This document shows, piece by piece, positions 1 through 6,685 of a DNA stretch of 33,908 nucleotides. This DNA is from Desulfomonilaceae bacterium (GTDB lineage Bacteria > Desulfobacterota > Desulfomonilia > Desulfomonilales > Desulfomonilaceae). The translations under genes were made by a program, and so were the position numbers. Below the pieces are notes generated by a model. That model did no database searches, was not told the DNA's origin, and saw only the letters and a program-made list of their open reading frames with translations. The DNA lies in NCBI GenBank assembly GCA_031082285.1, contig JAVHLK010000047.1:1-33908 (forward strand). The letters are read 5' to 3'. The number at the start of each line of letters is the position of its first letter. Within the stretch, counting starts at the first letter, position 1.

Positions 1-291
1 TTTACCGAGGGCAGTCCCAACGTCATCAAGGAGGCCATGGCGTCCGGACTCCCCGTACTCGCCTCCACAGTCGGCGGCATCCCCGACCTGGTCACCCACG
101 GAGAGACGGGCCTGCTTTTTGAGCCGGGGGATGTGTCGGGCCTTCGAGAGTCTCTTGCCTTGCTTGTCACGGACAAATCCTTAAGGACGCGCATGGGAGT
201 AGCCGGTTCGGCGTTCGTGCGAACCGCCGGCCTGAACTGGGATGCAACCGCGGAAGACTTCGACCGGATCTTCAGCCGGATCCTTTCCTGA
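1..291 (+). CDS. Glycosyltransferase family 4/GT-B type, C-terminal fragment
   Basis: The reading frame is open from the first base, so the gene starts outside the window; only about the last 96 residues are visible. The piece begins FTEGSPNVIKEAMASGLPV and continues VGGIPDLV, GETGLLFEPGD. This is the C-terminal nucleotide-sugar binding signature of GT-B glycosyltransferases (GT4-like): the E in the EAMASG segment and the GG(I/V)P turn contact the donor nucleotide-sugar in that family. It ends with the usual amphipathic helix. Donor, acceptor and pathway (lipopolysaccharide, exopolysaccharide or another glycan) cannot be read from this piece. No downstream gene is coupled to it; the next gene starts 265 bases later behind its own promoter-like sequence. 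Confidence 0.85.
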   Translation, partial: FTEGSPNVIKEAMASGLPVLASTVGGIPDLVTHGETGLLFEPGDVSGLRESLALLVTDKSLRTRMGVAGSAFVRTAGLNWDATAEDFDRIFSRILS

Positions 292-423
292 GGACAGGAA
301 CCCGCGGACAGGTCCCCCGTGCCGTGCGATTGTCCCATCCCGTTCGAGCGCCGGCCTCATTGAAGTTCCCGCGGAAAATACGCCCCACATACCGGAACGA
401 ATGCCTCCCTGCGATATCTGTTC

Positions 424-452
424 TTGATTTCCGACACTCGTACTGTTAACGT
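424..452 (+). promoter_or_regulatory. Possible sigma70-type promoter
   Basis: TTGATT at 424-429 and TAACGT at 447-452 are separated by 17 bases, about 100 bases before the ligase-like gene at 557. The -10 box is a weak match, so this is tentative. Confidence 0.3.
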
Positions 453-556
453 TCTCTATCGACCAACCTTGCGATTCCATTGCCGACGTTCCAGTCAACC
501 GTTTGGATGATCCCAATTCCGAAACGCGCCGAACATCTTTGAATTTGGAGGAATAG

Positions 557-1831
557 ATGCACCACATGGAGAGAAATTCGGGGATTCTCAATCCTGAGGA
601 GACGTATTCCGCGGAAGAGCGCCGCAGCCGGCAGGAGGGATTTCTCAGGGATTTGGTTGCCGGGTCCTACGGGAGCAACACGCCGTTGAAGGCGGTCATG
701 GACGCAGCCGGTCTGAAGCCCGCGGATATCAGCTGCATTGAAGATCTTCAGAAAATCCCGGTAACCAAGAAAACCGATCTTGCTCGGGCCCAGAAGGCCA
801 ATCCTCCGTTCGGCGGCTTTCTCACAGTTCCGCCGTCTCAACTTCTCCGGATTCATCAGTCTCCGGGACCCATCTACGATCCGGTGGGCAGGGTCCCCGA
901 TTATTGGAAATGGAAAACGGCGCTGTATTCGGTGGGATTCAGGCCGGGAGACCTTGTGGTCAACACCTTCGCGTATCATCTCACTCCCGCCGGGCACATG
1001 TTCGAGGAGGGGATGTCGGAATTGGGCGGTACGGTCATTCCCACCGGCGTGGGCAACACGGATACCCAAGTGGAAATCATGAAGAATCTGCCGGTGACCG
1101 GGTACATCGGTACTCCCAGTTTCCTCATGGCCATTCTCAAGAAGGCGGAGTCCATGCAGGTGGACGTGAAGAAGGATTTCAGCCTGGAGGTTGCATTCCT
1201 GTTGGCTGAAATGCTCCCCGAGTCCATGAGGAAGCGTTTCCTGGACGATTACGGCATCACGGGCCGCCAGGCGTACGGAACCGCGGACGTCGGGTGCGTG
1301 TCGTACGAATGCCCTGAAACCAACGGCATGCACATTCACTATGACGCGATTGTTGAAATCGTGGATCCGGGGACCGGAAAGGCCCTTCCGAACGGCGAAC
1401 CCGGAGAGGTCGTCGTGACGCGGAACAATCAGATCTATCCGCTGGTGCGATTCGGTACCGGAGATCTTTCGAGTATCGAGGAAGGACTCTGTCCCTGCGG
1501 CCGCACCGCGCCGCGGTTGACGCGCATCATGGGACGCGTCGACCAGCTTACCAAGGTCAAGGGGATGTTCGTGCACCCAAGTCAGGTTCAGAAGGTCGTG
1601 GATTCACACCTGGAGATCGCCAAGGGAAGGCTGGTGGTCGACCGAGCAGGCGACCAGGACGTGATGACTCTGGAAGTGGAATTGAAAAGCCCGGCCGGGG
1701 AAGCCTTCATCGGGGGCGTGGAGCAGACCCTGCGCGATGCGGTCAAGCTGAAAGGATCCGTGAAAATAGTCGAAACAGGGACGATCAAGGAAGACGGCAA
1801 GATCATCGAAGACCTGAGAAAATGGGACTGA
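557..1831 (+). CDS. Phenylacetate-CoA ligase-like AMP-forming enzyme (PaaK family)
   Basis: A 424-residue member of the adenylate-forming superfamily closest in layout to phenylacetate-CoA ligases, which activate aryl or acyl acids as the acyl-AMP and then the CoA thioester in the cytoplasm. Visible landmarks are QAYGTAD (238-244), the VRFGTGD motif (298-303) with the ribose-binding Asp, GRVDQLTKVKGMFVHPSQ (326-343) at the hinge to the C-terminal domain, and a C-terminal IKEDGK. The length fits PaaK (about 430). A GGAGG at 547-551 sits five bases before the ATG. The oddity is the phosphate loop: where PaaK has a Ser/Thr/Gly-rich SSGTTGxP, this protein reads QSPGPIYDP (101-109). The substrate is unknown; an aromatic or short-chain acid is an inference from the family. 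It is not coupled to neighbours and ends next to a strong hairpin. Confidence 0.82.
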   Translation: MHHMERNSGILNPEETYSAEERRSRQEGFLRDLVAGSYGSNTPLKAVMDAAGLKPADISCIEDLQKIPVTKKTDLARAQKANPPFGGFLTVPPSQLLRIHQSPGPIYDPVGRVPDYWKWKTALYSVGFRPGDLVVNTFAYHLTPAGHMFEEGMSELGGTVIPTGVGNTDTQVEIMKNLPVTGYIGTPSFLMAILKKAESMQVDVKKDFSLEVAFLLAEMLPESMRKRFLDDYGITGRQAYGTADVGCVSYECPETNGMHIHYDAIVEIVDPGTGKALPNGEPGEVVVTRNNQIYPLVRFGTGDLSSIEEGLCPCGRTAPRLTRIMGRVDQLTKVKGMFVHPSQVQKVVDSHLEIAKGRLVVDRAGDQDVMTLEVELKSPAGEAFIGGVEQTLRDAVKLKGSVKIVETGTIKEDGKIIEDLRKWD

Positions 1832-1850
1832 TCGCCCGGGCAAGCCGAGC

Positions 1851-1879
1851 GGCGGGGACAACGAAAACACGTCCCCGCC
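1851..1879. terminator. Hairpin between convergent genes
   Basis: GGCGGGGAC (1851-1859) and GTCCCCGCC (1871-1879) form a perfect 9-bp stem with an A-rich 11-base loop, 19 bases after the ligase-like stop and facing the end of the minus-strand fmdB-like gene. There is no T tract, so if it terminates it does so atypically; it could serve both strands. Confidence 0.5.
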
Positions 1880-1940
1880 CGCATCGACCGCATTACGTGT
1901 CGGCCTGATTTTCGCAGCGGACCGCTGCGTGGAATCAGCC

Positions 1941-2141
1941 TCAGGAAAAGCCGCCGGTGGAGGTCGAGCCGCAGGAACCTGCAATACTCCTCTCTATGCC
2001 TGAACATGAGAAGACGGAGAATTCCTTTCTCGTCTCATTGCTCCCGCACGAGGGACACTCCACCCGATCGCTTTCCGACGTGAAGACCAGCCTCTCGAAT
2101 TCTTTTCCACACGAGGAGCACACGTATTCAAAAATCGGCAT
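1941..2141 (-). CDS. FmdB family zinc-ribbon protein (copy 1)
   Basis: A 66-residue protein beginning MPIFEYVCSSCGKEFE with a second knuckle VECPSCGS, i.e. two CxxC pairs forming the small zinc ribbon of the FmdB/CxxC_CxxC_SSSS family. The start is fixed by the conserved MPxYEY-type N-terminus. The tail GSCGSTSTGGFS is Ser/Gly-rich as usual for the family. The precise function is not established; the first-named member was associated with a formamidase regulon, and many copies accompany redox or metal genes. It begins nine bases after the stop of the HesB-like selenoprotein on the same strand, so the two are very likely one transcript. A second copy lies at 23664-23933. Confidence 0.85.
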   Translation of the reverse strand: MPIFEYVCSSCGKEFERLVFTSESDRVECPSCGSNETRKEFSVFSCSGIERSIAGSCGSTSTGGFS

Positions 2142-2150
2142 GACTACCCC

Positions 2151-2441
2151 CTAACAACTGCAACCCTGGGCCGAAACACCGTCCAGTTCCGCTATGGGCC
2201 CAAACAGGGAGTTCTTGATCGTCAATCCGCCGGAATCCTTAATGACCTTGTGAGCGAAGGGATCGACCACCAAGGACAGTCCCTCCAGTTGAAAGGTCTC
2301 GTCCCCTTCTCGAGGCTCGTCCAGAGCCAGGCCCATACTGGGACCGCCTCAGCCGTAGCCTCCGAAGAAGACTCGCAGCGCCTGATTGTCTGCTACCTTA
2401 TCCTTGAAATAGTCTTGACTTTCCTGATCGATGGTGAACAT
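2151..2441 (-). CDS. HesB/IscA-like selenoprotein with in-frame UGA (Sec31)
   Basis: Reading from ATG at 2441 through a TGA at 2351-2349 gives a 96-residue protein: MFTIDQESQDYFKDK, then LRVFFGGYG-U-GGPSMGLALDE, ending AQGCSC. The segment around the TGA matches the A-type Fe-S carrier/HesB fold, where IscA has SGCSGM; the UGA falls exactly at that conserved cysteine, and the terminal CSC supplies the second and third conserved cysteines (C94, C96). HesB-like proteins with selenocysteine here are an established bacterial selenoprotein family. The upstream half has a Shine-Dalgarno (AGAGGT, 6 bases before ATG) and a good promoter, and a stem-loop follows the UGA directly. A conventional caller would report only 61 residues from Met36 (2336). 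Likely role: metal or Fe-S related thiol/selenol chemistry; substrate unknown. It is followed by an fmdB-like gene. Confidence 0.87.
2311..2351 (-). promoter_or_regulatory. Candidate bacterial SECIS element
   Basis: Starting with the UGA, UGAGGC (2351-2346) can pair with GCCUCG (2316-2311), and an inner stem GGUCC (2345-2341)/GGGCC (2334-2330; one U·G pair) closes a six-base loop CAGUAU. A hairpin immediately 3' of the UGA with a G near the start of a small apical loop is what SelB recognises in bacteria. The pairing was done by eye and not folded thermodynamically. Confidence 0.6.
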
Positions 2442-2484
2442 GCGATACCTCTTTGATTGTGATGATTCGAAATCCTTGGGTCGT

Positions 2485-2513
2485 ACAGTATTCATATATA
2501 GTCATATTGTCAA
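2485..2513 (-). promoter_or_regulatory. Promoter of the HesB-like selenoprotein/fmdB pair
   Basis: On the minus strand TTGACA (2513-2508) is followed after exactly 17 bases by TACTGT (2490-2485), about 45 bases before the ATG at 2441. The -35 is a perfect consensus and the surroundings are AT-rich. It supports the ATG at 2441 rather than the internal Met at 2336 as the real start. Confidence 0.65.
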
Positions 2514-2777
2514 GAGCAGCCGCGGACATGTCTCACTTCGCCGGGCAGAAACGAGAGCCGGGCGGACACGACCCTTGGGCTTCTCCGTCGCTGGTCGCCG
2601 CACCCGAACCGGCCGCGGCTCTATACGCACCCAATAGTCAAGAACACGAAGTTAACACGGAACACAATGCCAAGAGAAGAACTATCATTCGTAACGTCTT
2701 CATGGGATTTCTCACTCCATAAGTCAGATCATTCACAACGCGCAGCAGGACCACCATACGACATGCCCGATCAGGCC
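2514..2777. other. Intergenic stretch without a recognised gene
   Basis: Apart from the promoter noted at 2485-2513, I see no coding potential, RNA gene or strong hairpin here. A purine-rich piece near 2638-2680 vaguely resembles the AAGACACGAAG-type intergenic repeats seen in related genomes, but the match is too loose to call. Confidence 0.4.
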
Positions 2778-3353
2778 TCAAAACCATCGTTCAACGAATC
2801 TCTTGATTGCTTCCCAGTCCTCTCCAAGAGTCGGGGGACGCGCCTGTTTCTCACAATCGCACGGTGCCGGATTTGTCCTCGATGTCCGGTCGGCGGACCG
2901 AGGTGCTGCAGGTTTCGCGTCTTCGACCGGGCCGAGATAGGGCAGGGGAGCTCCTCCCGATCCGGCGAGCCGCTTGACGGTCTTCTCAAGGCCGGCCGAG
3001 ATTCGGTCTTCACCGATCAAGATGGTCTCGCCTACGAGTATCATCGGCACGCCGAACTTCTCGGTGGAATGAATCGCTTCCAGCCGCTCCATGAGATCGT
3101 AGTGAGCACGCACGTCAATGTCGAAGACCTTCACCTTCACCGGATATCGTCTCTTCAAGACATCAATCAACTGCTTGACGTCGTCGCACTTCGGGCAGGT
3201 TTTTGAGGAAAAGAACACCAGCCGGACCGTGTTTCTCTTGTTGCCTGCGTGCGCGTCCGTTATCATCCACCAGAACAACAATGCCGTCAATACCGCCAGA
3301 GCCGCAGCTGCCGGCCGGCTCCCCTTTTGCCTCGGAACAGAGGTCGCAATCAT
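2778..3353 (-). CDS. Membrane-anchored thioredoxin/glutaredoxin-fold protein
   Basis: 191 residues from an ATG that overlaps the stop of the upstream gene in an ATGA arrangement (3353-3350), so translation is coupled; a longer in-frame start upstream is rejected for that reason. Residues 14-36 form one hydrophobic segment (signal anchor or signal peptide, AHAG near its end), followed by a thioredoxin-like core: VRLVFFSSKTCPKC with the redox pair C53-C56, then FGVPMILVGE with the expected cis-proline. The CPKC motif is nearer glutaredoxin-like thiol oxidoreductases than classical thioredoxin (CGPC). A C-terminal extension of about 60 residues contains CDC and is of unknown role. It probably acts in the periplasm on protein disulfides; partner unknown. 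Confidence 0.7.
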   Translation of the reverse strand: MIATSVPRQKGSRPAAAALAVLTALLFWWMITDAHAGNKRNTVRLVFFSSKTCPKCDDVKQLIDVLKRRYPVKVKVFDIDVRAHYDLMERLEAIHSTEKFGVPMILVGETILIGEDRISAGLEKTVKRLAGSGGAPLPYLGPVEDAKPAAPRSADRTSRTNPAPCDCEKQARPPTLGEDWEAIKRFVERWF

Positions 3354-3700
3354 CCGCCCAGAAGCCTGATCTTTGTAGGGATGGGGTAATGCACGCGCAC
3401 GTTGCGATGGGTCCGAAAGCCGCAGGCTTCTCTCTGTATGAGGAGCCATCTCAGAGCGTCCTCCGCCTTGTCTATGAGAGCGTTATATTCACGGATGGAA
3501 TCGTTGACCAGTGCAACATCGGGTCGTTCCGACTCGGAAGATCCGTTCCCGTAGCACACGATGAGGTCCTGGGCGCGCTCGCGCGCCTGCGTCGCCTTGT
3601 CGAGCAGGTCCTCGAGTCGGAGTCCTGTACTTCCGAGGCCTTCGGCCATTTCCTTGACAATATCGATTTCGGTTTCCGAGGCGTCCCGGAACATTCCCAT
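3350..3700 (-). CDS. Hypothetical helical protein, coupled to thioredoxin-fold gene
   Basis: 116 residues, start at the ATG preceded by GGAGG with six bases of spacing (TGGAGGTTTGCC before ATG at 3700). A longer frame extends to 3820 but has no ribosome site there. The protein is mostly helical: MGMFRDASETEIDIVKEMAEGLG, an ERAQDLIVCYGNG segment, then an acidic/alanine helix and a basic C-terminus HRNVRVHYPIPTKIRLLGG. There is no signal peptide or membrane segment. I do not recognise the family. The four-base overlap with the downstream thioredoxin-fold gene implies co-expression and perhaps shared function, which is inference. Confidence 0.62.
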   Translation of the reverse strand: MGMFRDASETEIDIVKEMAEGLGSTGLRLEDLLDKATQARERAQDLIVCYGNGSSESERPDVALVNDSIREYNALIDKAEDALRWLLIQREACGFRTHRNVRVHYPIPTKIRLLGG

Positions 3701-3825
3701 GGCAAACCTCCACATGGGTTTGATAACATACGGTCCGAGCGAAGACAAGCCGCGTCGCGGTCGATTTCCTAGGGGTAAAAAGAATCGTATAACCGAAGAA
3801 TAAATGAATTTACTTAGCAATCTAC

Positions 3826-3854
3826 TTGACTTTTTAGATGTAAGCTAATATGTT
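3826..3854 (+). promoter_or_regulatory. Promoter of the secreted proline-rich protein
   Basis: TTGACT (3826-3831), a 17-base spacer, and TATGTT (3849-3854) in an AT-rich stretch. Transcription would start near 3861, downstream of the first in-frame ATG at 3857, which supports choosing the ATG at 3944 as translation start. Confidence 0.6.
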
Positions 3855-3943
3855 CAGTGCACTTTAGGCTACCGGTTTCCGGGAGATCTCGAGATCCTCC
3901 TGTGAACGAGCGAATCCTTACCCCCCCAGTGAGGAGGTCCCCC

Positions 3944-4759
3944 ATGTTTGGGAAGTTTTCTGTTTCTGCCTGGGTTGCAATATTGTCCGCGGCCCTGATT
4001 GCCGTTTGTTTGGCCGAGTCGCCCGGAGCAGCCTATAGGCTGTGCACGTTCAAGGGTACGGTTGTGGATCACGGATGGCGGTCCATGACGGTTAAATCCG
4101 GCGGACAGTGCGCGGAAGTCAATGTTGGTTGGAGGACCAAGTACGTTCCCAACAGGCGTCCTTGCCTGGGCGAGCGGGTCGCGGTAGATTTCATTCTTGA
4201 AGACGGCTACATGAAGGCGACCAAGGTTGTGAGCCTTTCTCCTCCCCCTCCCTCGGCGCAATGCTACCCGCCGCCTCCGCCGAGTTCCTCGGTGTGCCGG
4301 ACTGTCGGCGCGGAGGAGAGGGCGTACGATATCGGCGACTGTCCGAGACCCGACCCTATCTGTTCCCCGACGCCGCCTCCGCACGTAAGGGACCCGGCGT
4401 GGTCTCCGACGAGAAGACCGGCCGCACGTCCGGCACGCGTCAAGCCGACGCCTCCGAAAAAGATTGTCGCCAAACCGAAGCCTCCGGAACCGGAACCGGC
4501 TCCTCCGGCTCCGACGCCTACGCCGACGCCGTCTCCTCCCGAGAACACGCTGACCGGCGAGGTCGTGGCATCGTCTCCGAAATCACTGAATTTGAGAGTG
4601 ATGGAGGAGGGTCAGGCGGCAGAGATCGTCAGCATACGGGTGGGCCTCAAGACGAAATTCATACCGTTTCGCAGGCCGTCCGTCGGGGAAAAAGTCCAGG
4701 TGGAGTACCGTCAGGAAAACGGGGACAAGTTCGGGTACACGGTGAAGGTCATTCAATAA
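3944..4759 (+). CDS. Secreted protein with two repeated beta domains and Pro-rich linker
   Basis: 271 residues from ATG at 3944, preceded by GAGGAGGT (3931-3938). Residues 1-29 are a signal peptide. Two similar domains follow: one around 33-97 (FKGTVV...TKYVPNRRPCLGERVAVDF) and one at the C-terminus (LTGEVV...TKFIPFRRPSVGEKVQVEY). Between them lies a long proline-rich linker with SPPPPSAQ, PPPPPSSS and TPTPTPSPP runs and several cysteines. The shared pattern, G-x-V, a central strand, then T-K-(Y/F)-x-P-x-R-R-P-x-(L/V)-G-E, looks like a small beta barrel (OB- or DUF5666-like). The same domain occurs alone in the secreted protein at 14672-15013. Likely periplasmic or cell-surface; function unknown. 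It has its own promoter and ends near a strong terminator-like hairpin. Confidence 0.72.
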   Translation: MFGKFSVSAWVAILSAALIAVCLAESPGAAYRLCTFKGTVVDHGWRSMTVKSGGQCAEVNVGWRTKYVPNRRPCLGERVAVDFILEDGYMKATKVVSLSPPPPSAQCYPPPPPSSSVCRTVGAEERAYDIGDCPRPDPICSPTPPPHVRDPAWSPTRRPAARPARVKPTPPKKIVAKPKPPEPEPAPPAPTPTPTPSPPENTLTGEVVASSPKSLNLRVMEEGQAAEIVSIRVGLKTKFIPFRRPSVGEKVQVEYRQENGDKFGYTVKVIQ

Positions 4760-4815
4760 ACGGGCCGGGGCACGAGAGCGCAAGTGCCTCCGGATTGACG
4801 GTTGCAGGTACGATG

Positions 4816-4851
4816 TTCGAGGGACTCACCTCCTGGAAGTCCCTCGAATTT
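4816..4851 (+). terminator. Rho-independent terminator-like hairpin
   Basis: TTCGAGGGACT (4816-4826) pairs perfectly with AGTCCCTCGAA (4838-4848), an 11-bp stem with an 11-base loop, followed by TTTCGTTCG. It lies between the convergent genes ending at 4759 (+) and 4958 (-) and probably stops the plus-strand transcript. Confidence 0.72.
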
Positions 4852-4957
4852 CGTTCGTCCGGACTTCGGGAAGACTCTCGCGAAGCGCCCCTTCATCATC
4901 CACACAACGTCACGTCGGCGGTTCGCCGTACGTGAGCATATTACGTTGATCCTGTAC

Positions 4958-5485
4958 TTAGGAATCTTCTCCCAATCCGAGGTCGCGACGCACTCTCGTC
5001 AGGAAGGCGCCGTAGAGACCCTCCAATTCCGTTGCTTCATCCGAACTGGCCTGTTCGAACCCGACGAGGAAGTAGTAGACGGCACGGTCGAAAAAGAGCG
5101 CCGTCCTATTGTTCAGCGCGACGATCGACCGCACGTCGAAGGGCTGTCCGGCAAAATTGCTGTCCTGAAAAAACAACCATATGTGTCGCTTCAGGAGAAT
5201 CAAGGCCCTCACGATTTCGGAGAAGCTCAGTCTCTCTTCGCAGCAGCGTATGCCAAGGCGGACGTACTGGTCCGCCACCTCTTCCACGGCGGTACGCTTG
5301 TCGATATTCTTGGTAAATTCGGAGACAACGCTGTCGGCGAGGTCTTCGAGCATTTCTCGGCCCAGCTGATAGTGTGAGAGGATTTCTCGCTTATGAAAGG
5401 TGTCCTCGATGAACGCTTCTTTGATCTGCTCGTGAAAACGTTCGATAAATTTTGCGAATTCCAGTTCAAAGGTGCGTATCGCCAT
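4958..5485 (-). CDS. RsbRD N-terminal-like helical sensor protein, stand-alone
   Basis: 175 residues, start supported by GGGGAGG four to five bases before the ATG. The protein is all helical: FAKFIERFHEQIKEAFIEDTFHKREILSHYQLGREMLEDLADSVVSEF, then RLSFSEIVRALILLKRHIWLFFQDSNF, a four-helix pattern like the RsbRD N-terminal domain (RsbT co-antagonist/sensor N-terminus). In that family the domain is normally fused to STAS or kinase modules; here it stands alone and the C-terminal LTRVRRDLGLGED leaves no room for another domain. Stand-alone versions occur in sulfate reducers, sometimes near respiratory operons, but none is adjacent here. Cytosolic; ligand and partner unknown. A promoter and a 5'-UTR hairpin precede it. 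Confidence 0.6.
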   Translation of the reverse strand: MAIRTFELEFAKFIERFHEQIKEAFIEDTFHKREILSHYQLGREMLEDLADSVVSEFTKNIDKRTAVEEVADQYVRLGIRCCEERLSFSEIVRALILLKRHIWLFFQDSNFAGQPFDVRSIVALNNRTALFFDRAVYYFLVGFEQASSDEATELEGLYGAFLTRVRRDLGLGEDS

Positions 5486-5511
5486 GAATGCCTCCCCGAC
5501 TCACATAGACC

Positions 5512-5528
5512 GTGCGGTTCGTCCGCAC
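5512..5528 (-). other. 5'-UTR hairpin of the RsbRD-N-like gene
   Basis: GTGCGG (5512-5517) and CCGCAC (5523-5528) form a perfect 6-bp stem with a 5-base loop, between the promoter at 5572-5600 and the ribosome site of the minus-strand gene at 5485. It could affect leader stability or translation. Confidence 0.4.
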
Positions 5529-5571
5529 AGGTTTCCGTCGATCTTCTTGGGGTCACATACGGGCCATTTTC

Positions 5572-5600
5572 AGCCTAGCTTTGAAGGGCGCCGTTGTCAA
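5572..5600 (-). promoter_or_regulatory. Promoter of the RsbRD-N-like gene
   Basis: Minus strand TTGACA (5600-5595), 17-base spacer, TAGGCT (5577-5572). Perfect -35, moderate -10, giving a leader of about 80 bases. Confidence 0.55.
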
Positions 5601-5650
5601 CCTGACTCATCAGCCGATTGTGCCGACGCTCATGAGTCCGCGGGCATGAT

Positions 5651-5703
5651 GAGCTCGGCATGCCTGCAGCCGATTTCGGCCCCGGCGTTCTCATGCCGAG
5701 TTC
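5651..5703. repeat. Long inverted repeat after the radical SAM gene
   Basis: CTCGGCATG (5654-5662) and CATGCCGAG (5692-5700) pair perfectly and the stem can extend three positions outward (one G-T). The 29-base interior holds a second small stem GCCG/CGGC. It lies 26 bases after the stop of the minus-strand radical SAM gene, so a terminator or transcript-end stabiliser is plausible although there is no T run. Confidence 0.5.
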
Positions 5704-5728
5704 GCCCGTGCGGCCGTGCGTTTCCCCG

Positions 5729-6685
5729 TCAGTCCCAGAGGAACGGTTTTTCGAGCGCGAAGTCGGGGATTCCCACCTCAGAGGCATCCATGTCCTGAAT
5801 GAAGACGTTTTCGAACCCCATTTCCCACGCCACATTCATCGCGCCGTCGTACTCGTGCTCAAAGAGCCTTCGATTCAGTTCTGGGACGTCCGCGCTCCGG
5901 TGAAGAGGCGAATACTGGGACATGAGTGAGATGGTGACGGTGAGAGGGAGGCCGGCACGTATCCAAGCGAGCGTCGTTTCCGTGCCCGCAACCCCGTTCG
6001 GCAGCACGAGGAGCCTGAGAATCATCCCCCGGACGGCCGTCCCGCTGGTGTTTACCACGAGGTTGCCCACCTGAGCATGCATCCTGAGAACCGCGGCCCT
6101 GGCGATGTCCACGTAGTCTTCGGAGTCCGAACATCGTAAGGATTGCGTGGAGTCCGCGTACTTGAGGTCGGGAAGATACACGTCGACGATGCCTTCCAGC
6201 AGGTCGAGGGTTTCCGCTGTCTCGTATCCGTTGGTGTTGTACACCAGGGGGAGTTCAAGGCCTTGTTCCTTTGCCAGGGCCAGAGCTTCCAGCAACCCGG
6301 GCAAGTGGTGGGTAGGGGAGACGGGCTCCAGAACCGCACACCCTTGCCGCTGCAGCTCCATCATGTGCGTTGCAAGGACTTCCGGAGACATGAACGCGCC
6401 TATCAGCCCCCGGCTTATCTGGTGGTTTTGGCAGTACACGCATCGGAGGTTGCAGTGTGACAGGAAGATCGTACCCGCGCCGCGGCGACCGCAGATCGGC
6501 GGTTCCTCGCCAAAGTGGGGTATCACGGCCGCGACCCTCGGAATCGGACCGGCTCCGCAATAGCCCCGATCCCCCGCAGCCCTGTCCACACCACACATGC
6601 GGGGGCACAATCGGCACGGTGAGGAAAGCCTCCGTGCCTCGCGTGCGCGCTCCCGAATCTCGTTCGCTCCCATATTCGCGTTCAT
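5729..6685 (-). CDS. Radical SAM protein, PflX/PFL-activating-enzyme-like
   Basis: 318 residues. The core motif HCNLRCVYCQNHQIS (CxxxCxxC) binds the SAM-coordinating 4Fe-4S cluster. It is preceded by an extra N-terminal cysteine set CRLCPRMCGVDRAAGDRGYCG, the arrangement seen in COG1313/PflX-like proteins, which are related to pyruvate formate-lyase activating enzymes. LEPVSPTHHLPG and LPLVYNTNGYE follow the barrel pattern of that group, and the protein ends FVQDMDASEVGIPDFALEK-like after FIQ. Its substrate is not established; a glycyl-radical partner would be expected for a true activase, and none is in the window. The start could be the first ATG (6685) or Met5; neither has a strong ribosome site (GAAGAGAAG just upstream). 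Confidence 0.83.
   Translation of the reverse strand: MNANMGANEIRERAREARRLSSPCRLCPRMCGVDRAAGDRGYCGAGPIPRVAAVIPHFGEEPPICGRRGAGTIFLSHCNLRCVYCQNHQISRGLIGAFMSPEVLATHMMELQRQGCAVLEPVSPTHHLPGLLEALALAKEQGLELPLVYNTNGYETAETLDLLEGIVDVYLPDLKYADSTQSLRCSDSEDYVDIARAAVLRMHAQVGNLVVNTSGTAVRGMILRLLVLPNGVAGTETTLAWIRAGLPLTVTISLMSQYSPLHRSADVPELNRRLFEHEYDGAMNVAWEMGFENVFIQDMDASEVGIPDFALEKPFLWD

Noticed and set aside
446-1576. Long minus-strand open frame of 376 codons
   Set aside because: It is antisense to the ligase-like gene, whose motifs are clear; its composition (Arg/His-rich) is typical of shadow frames.
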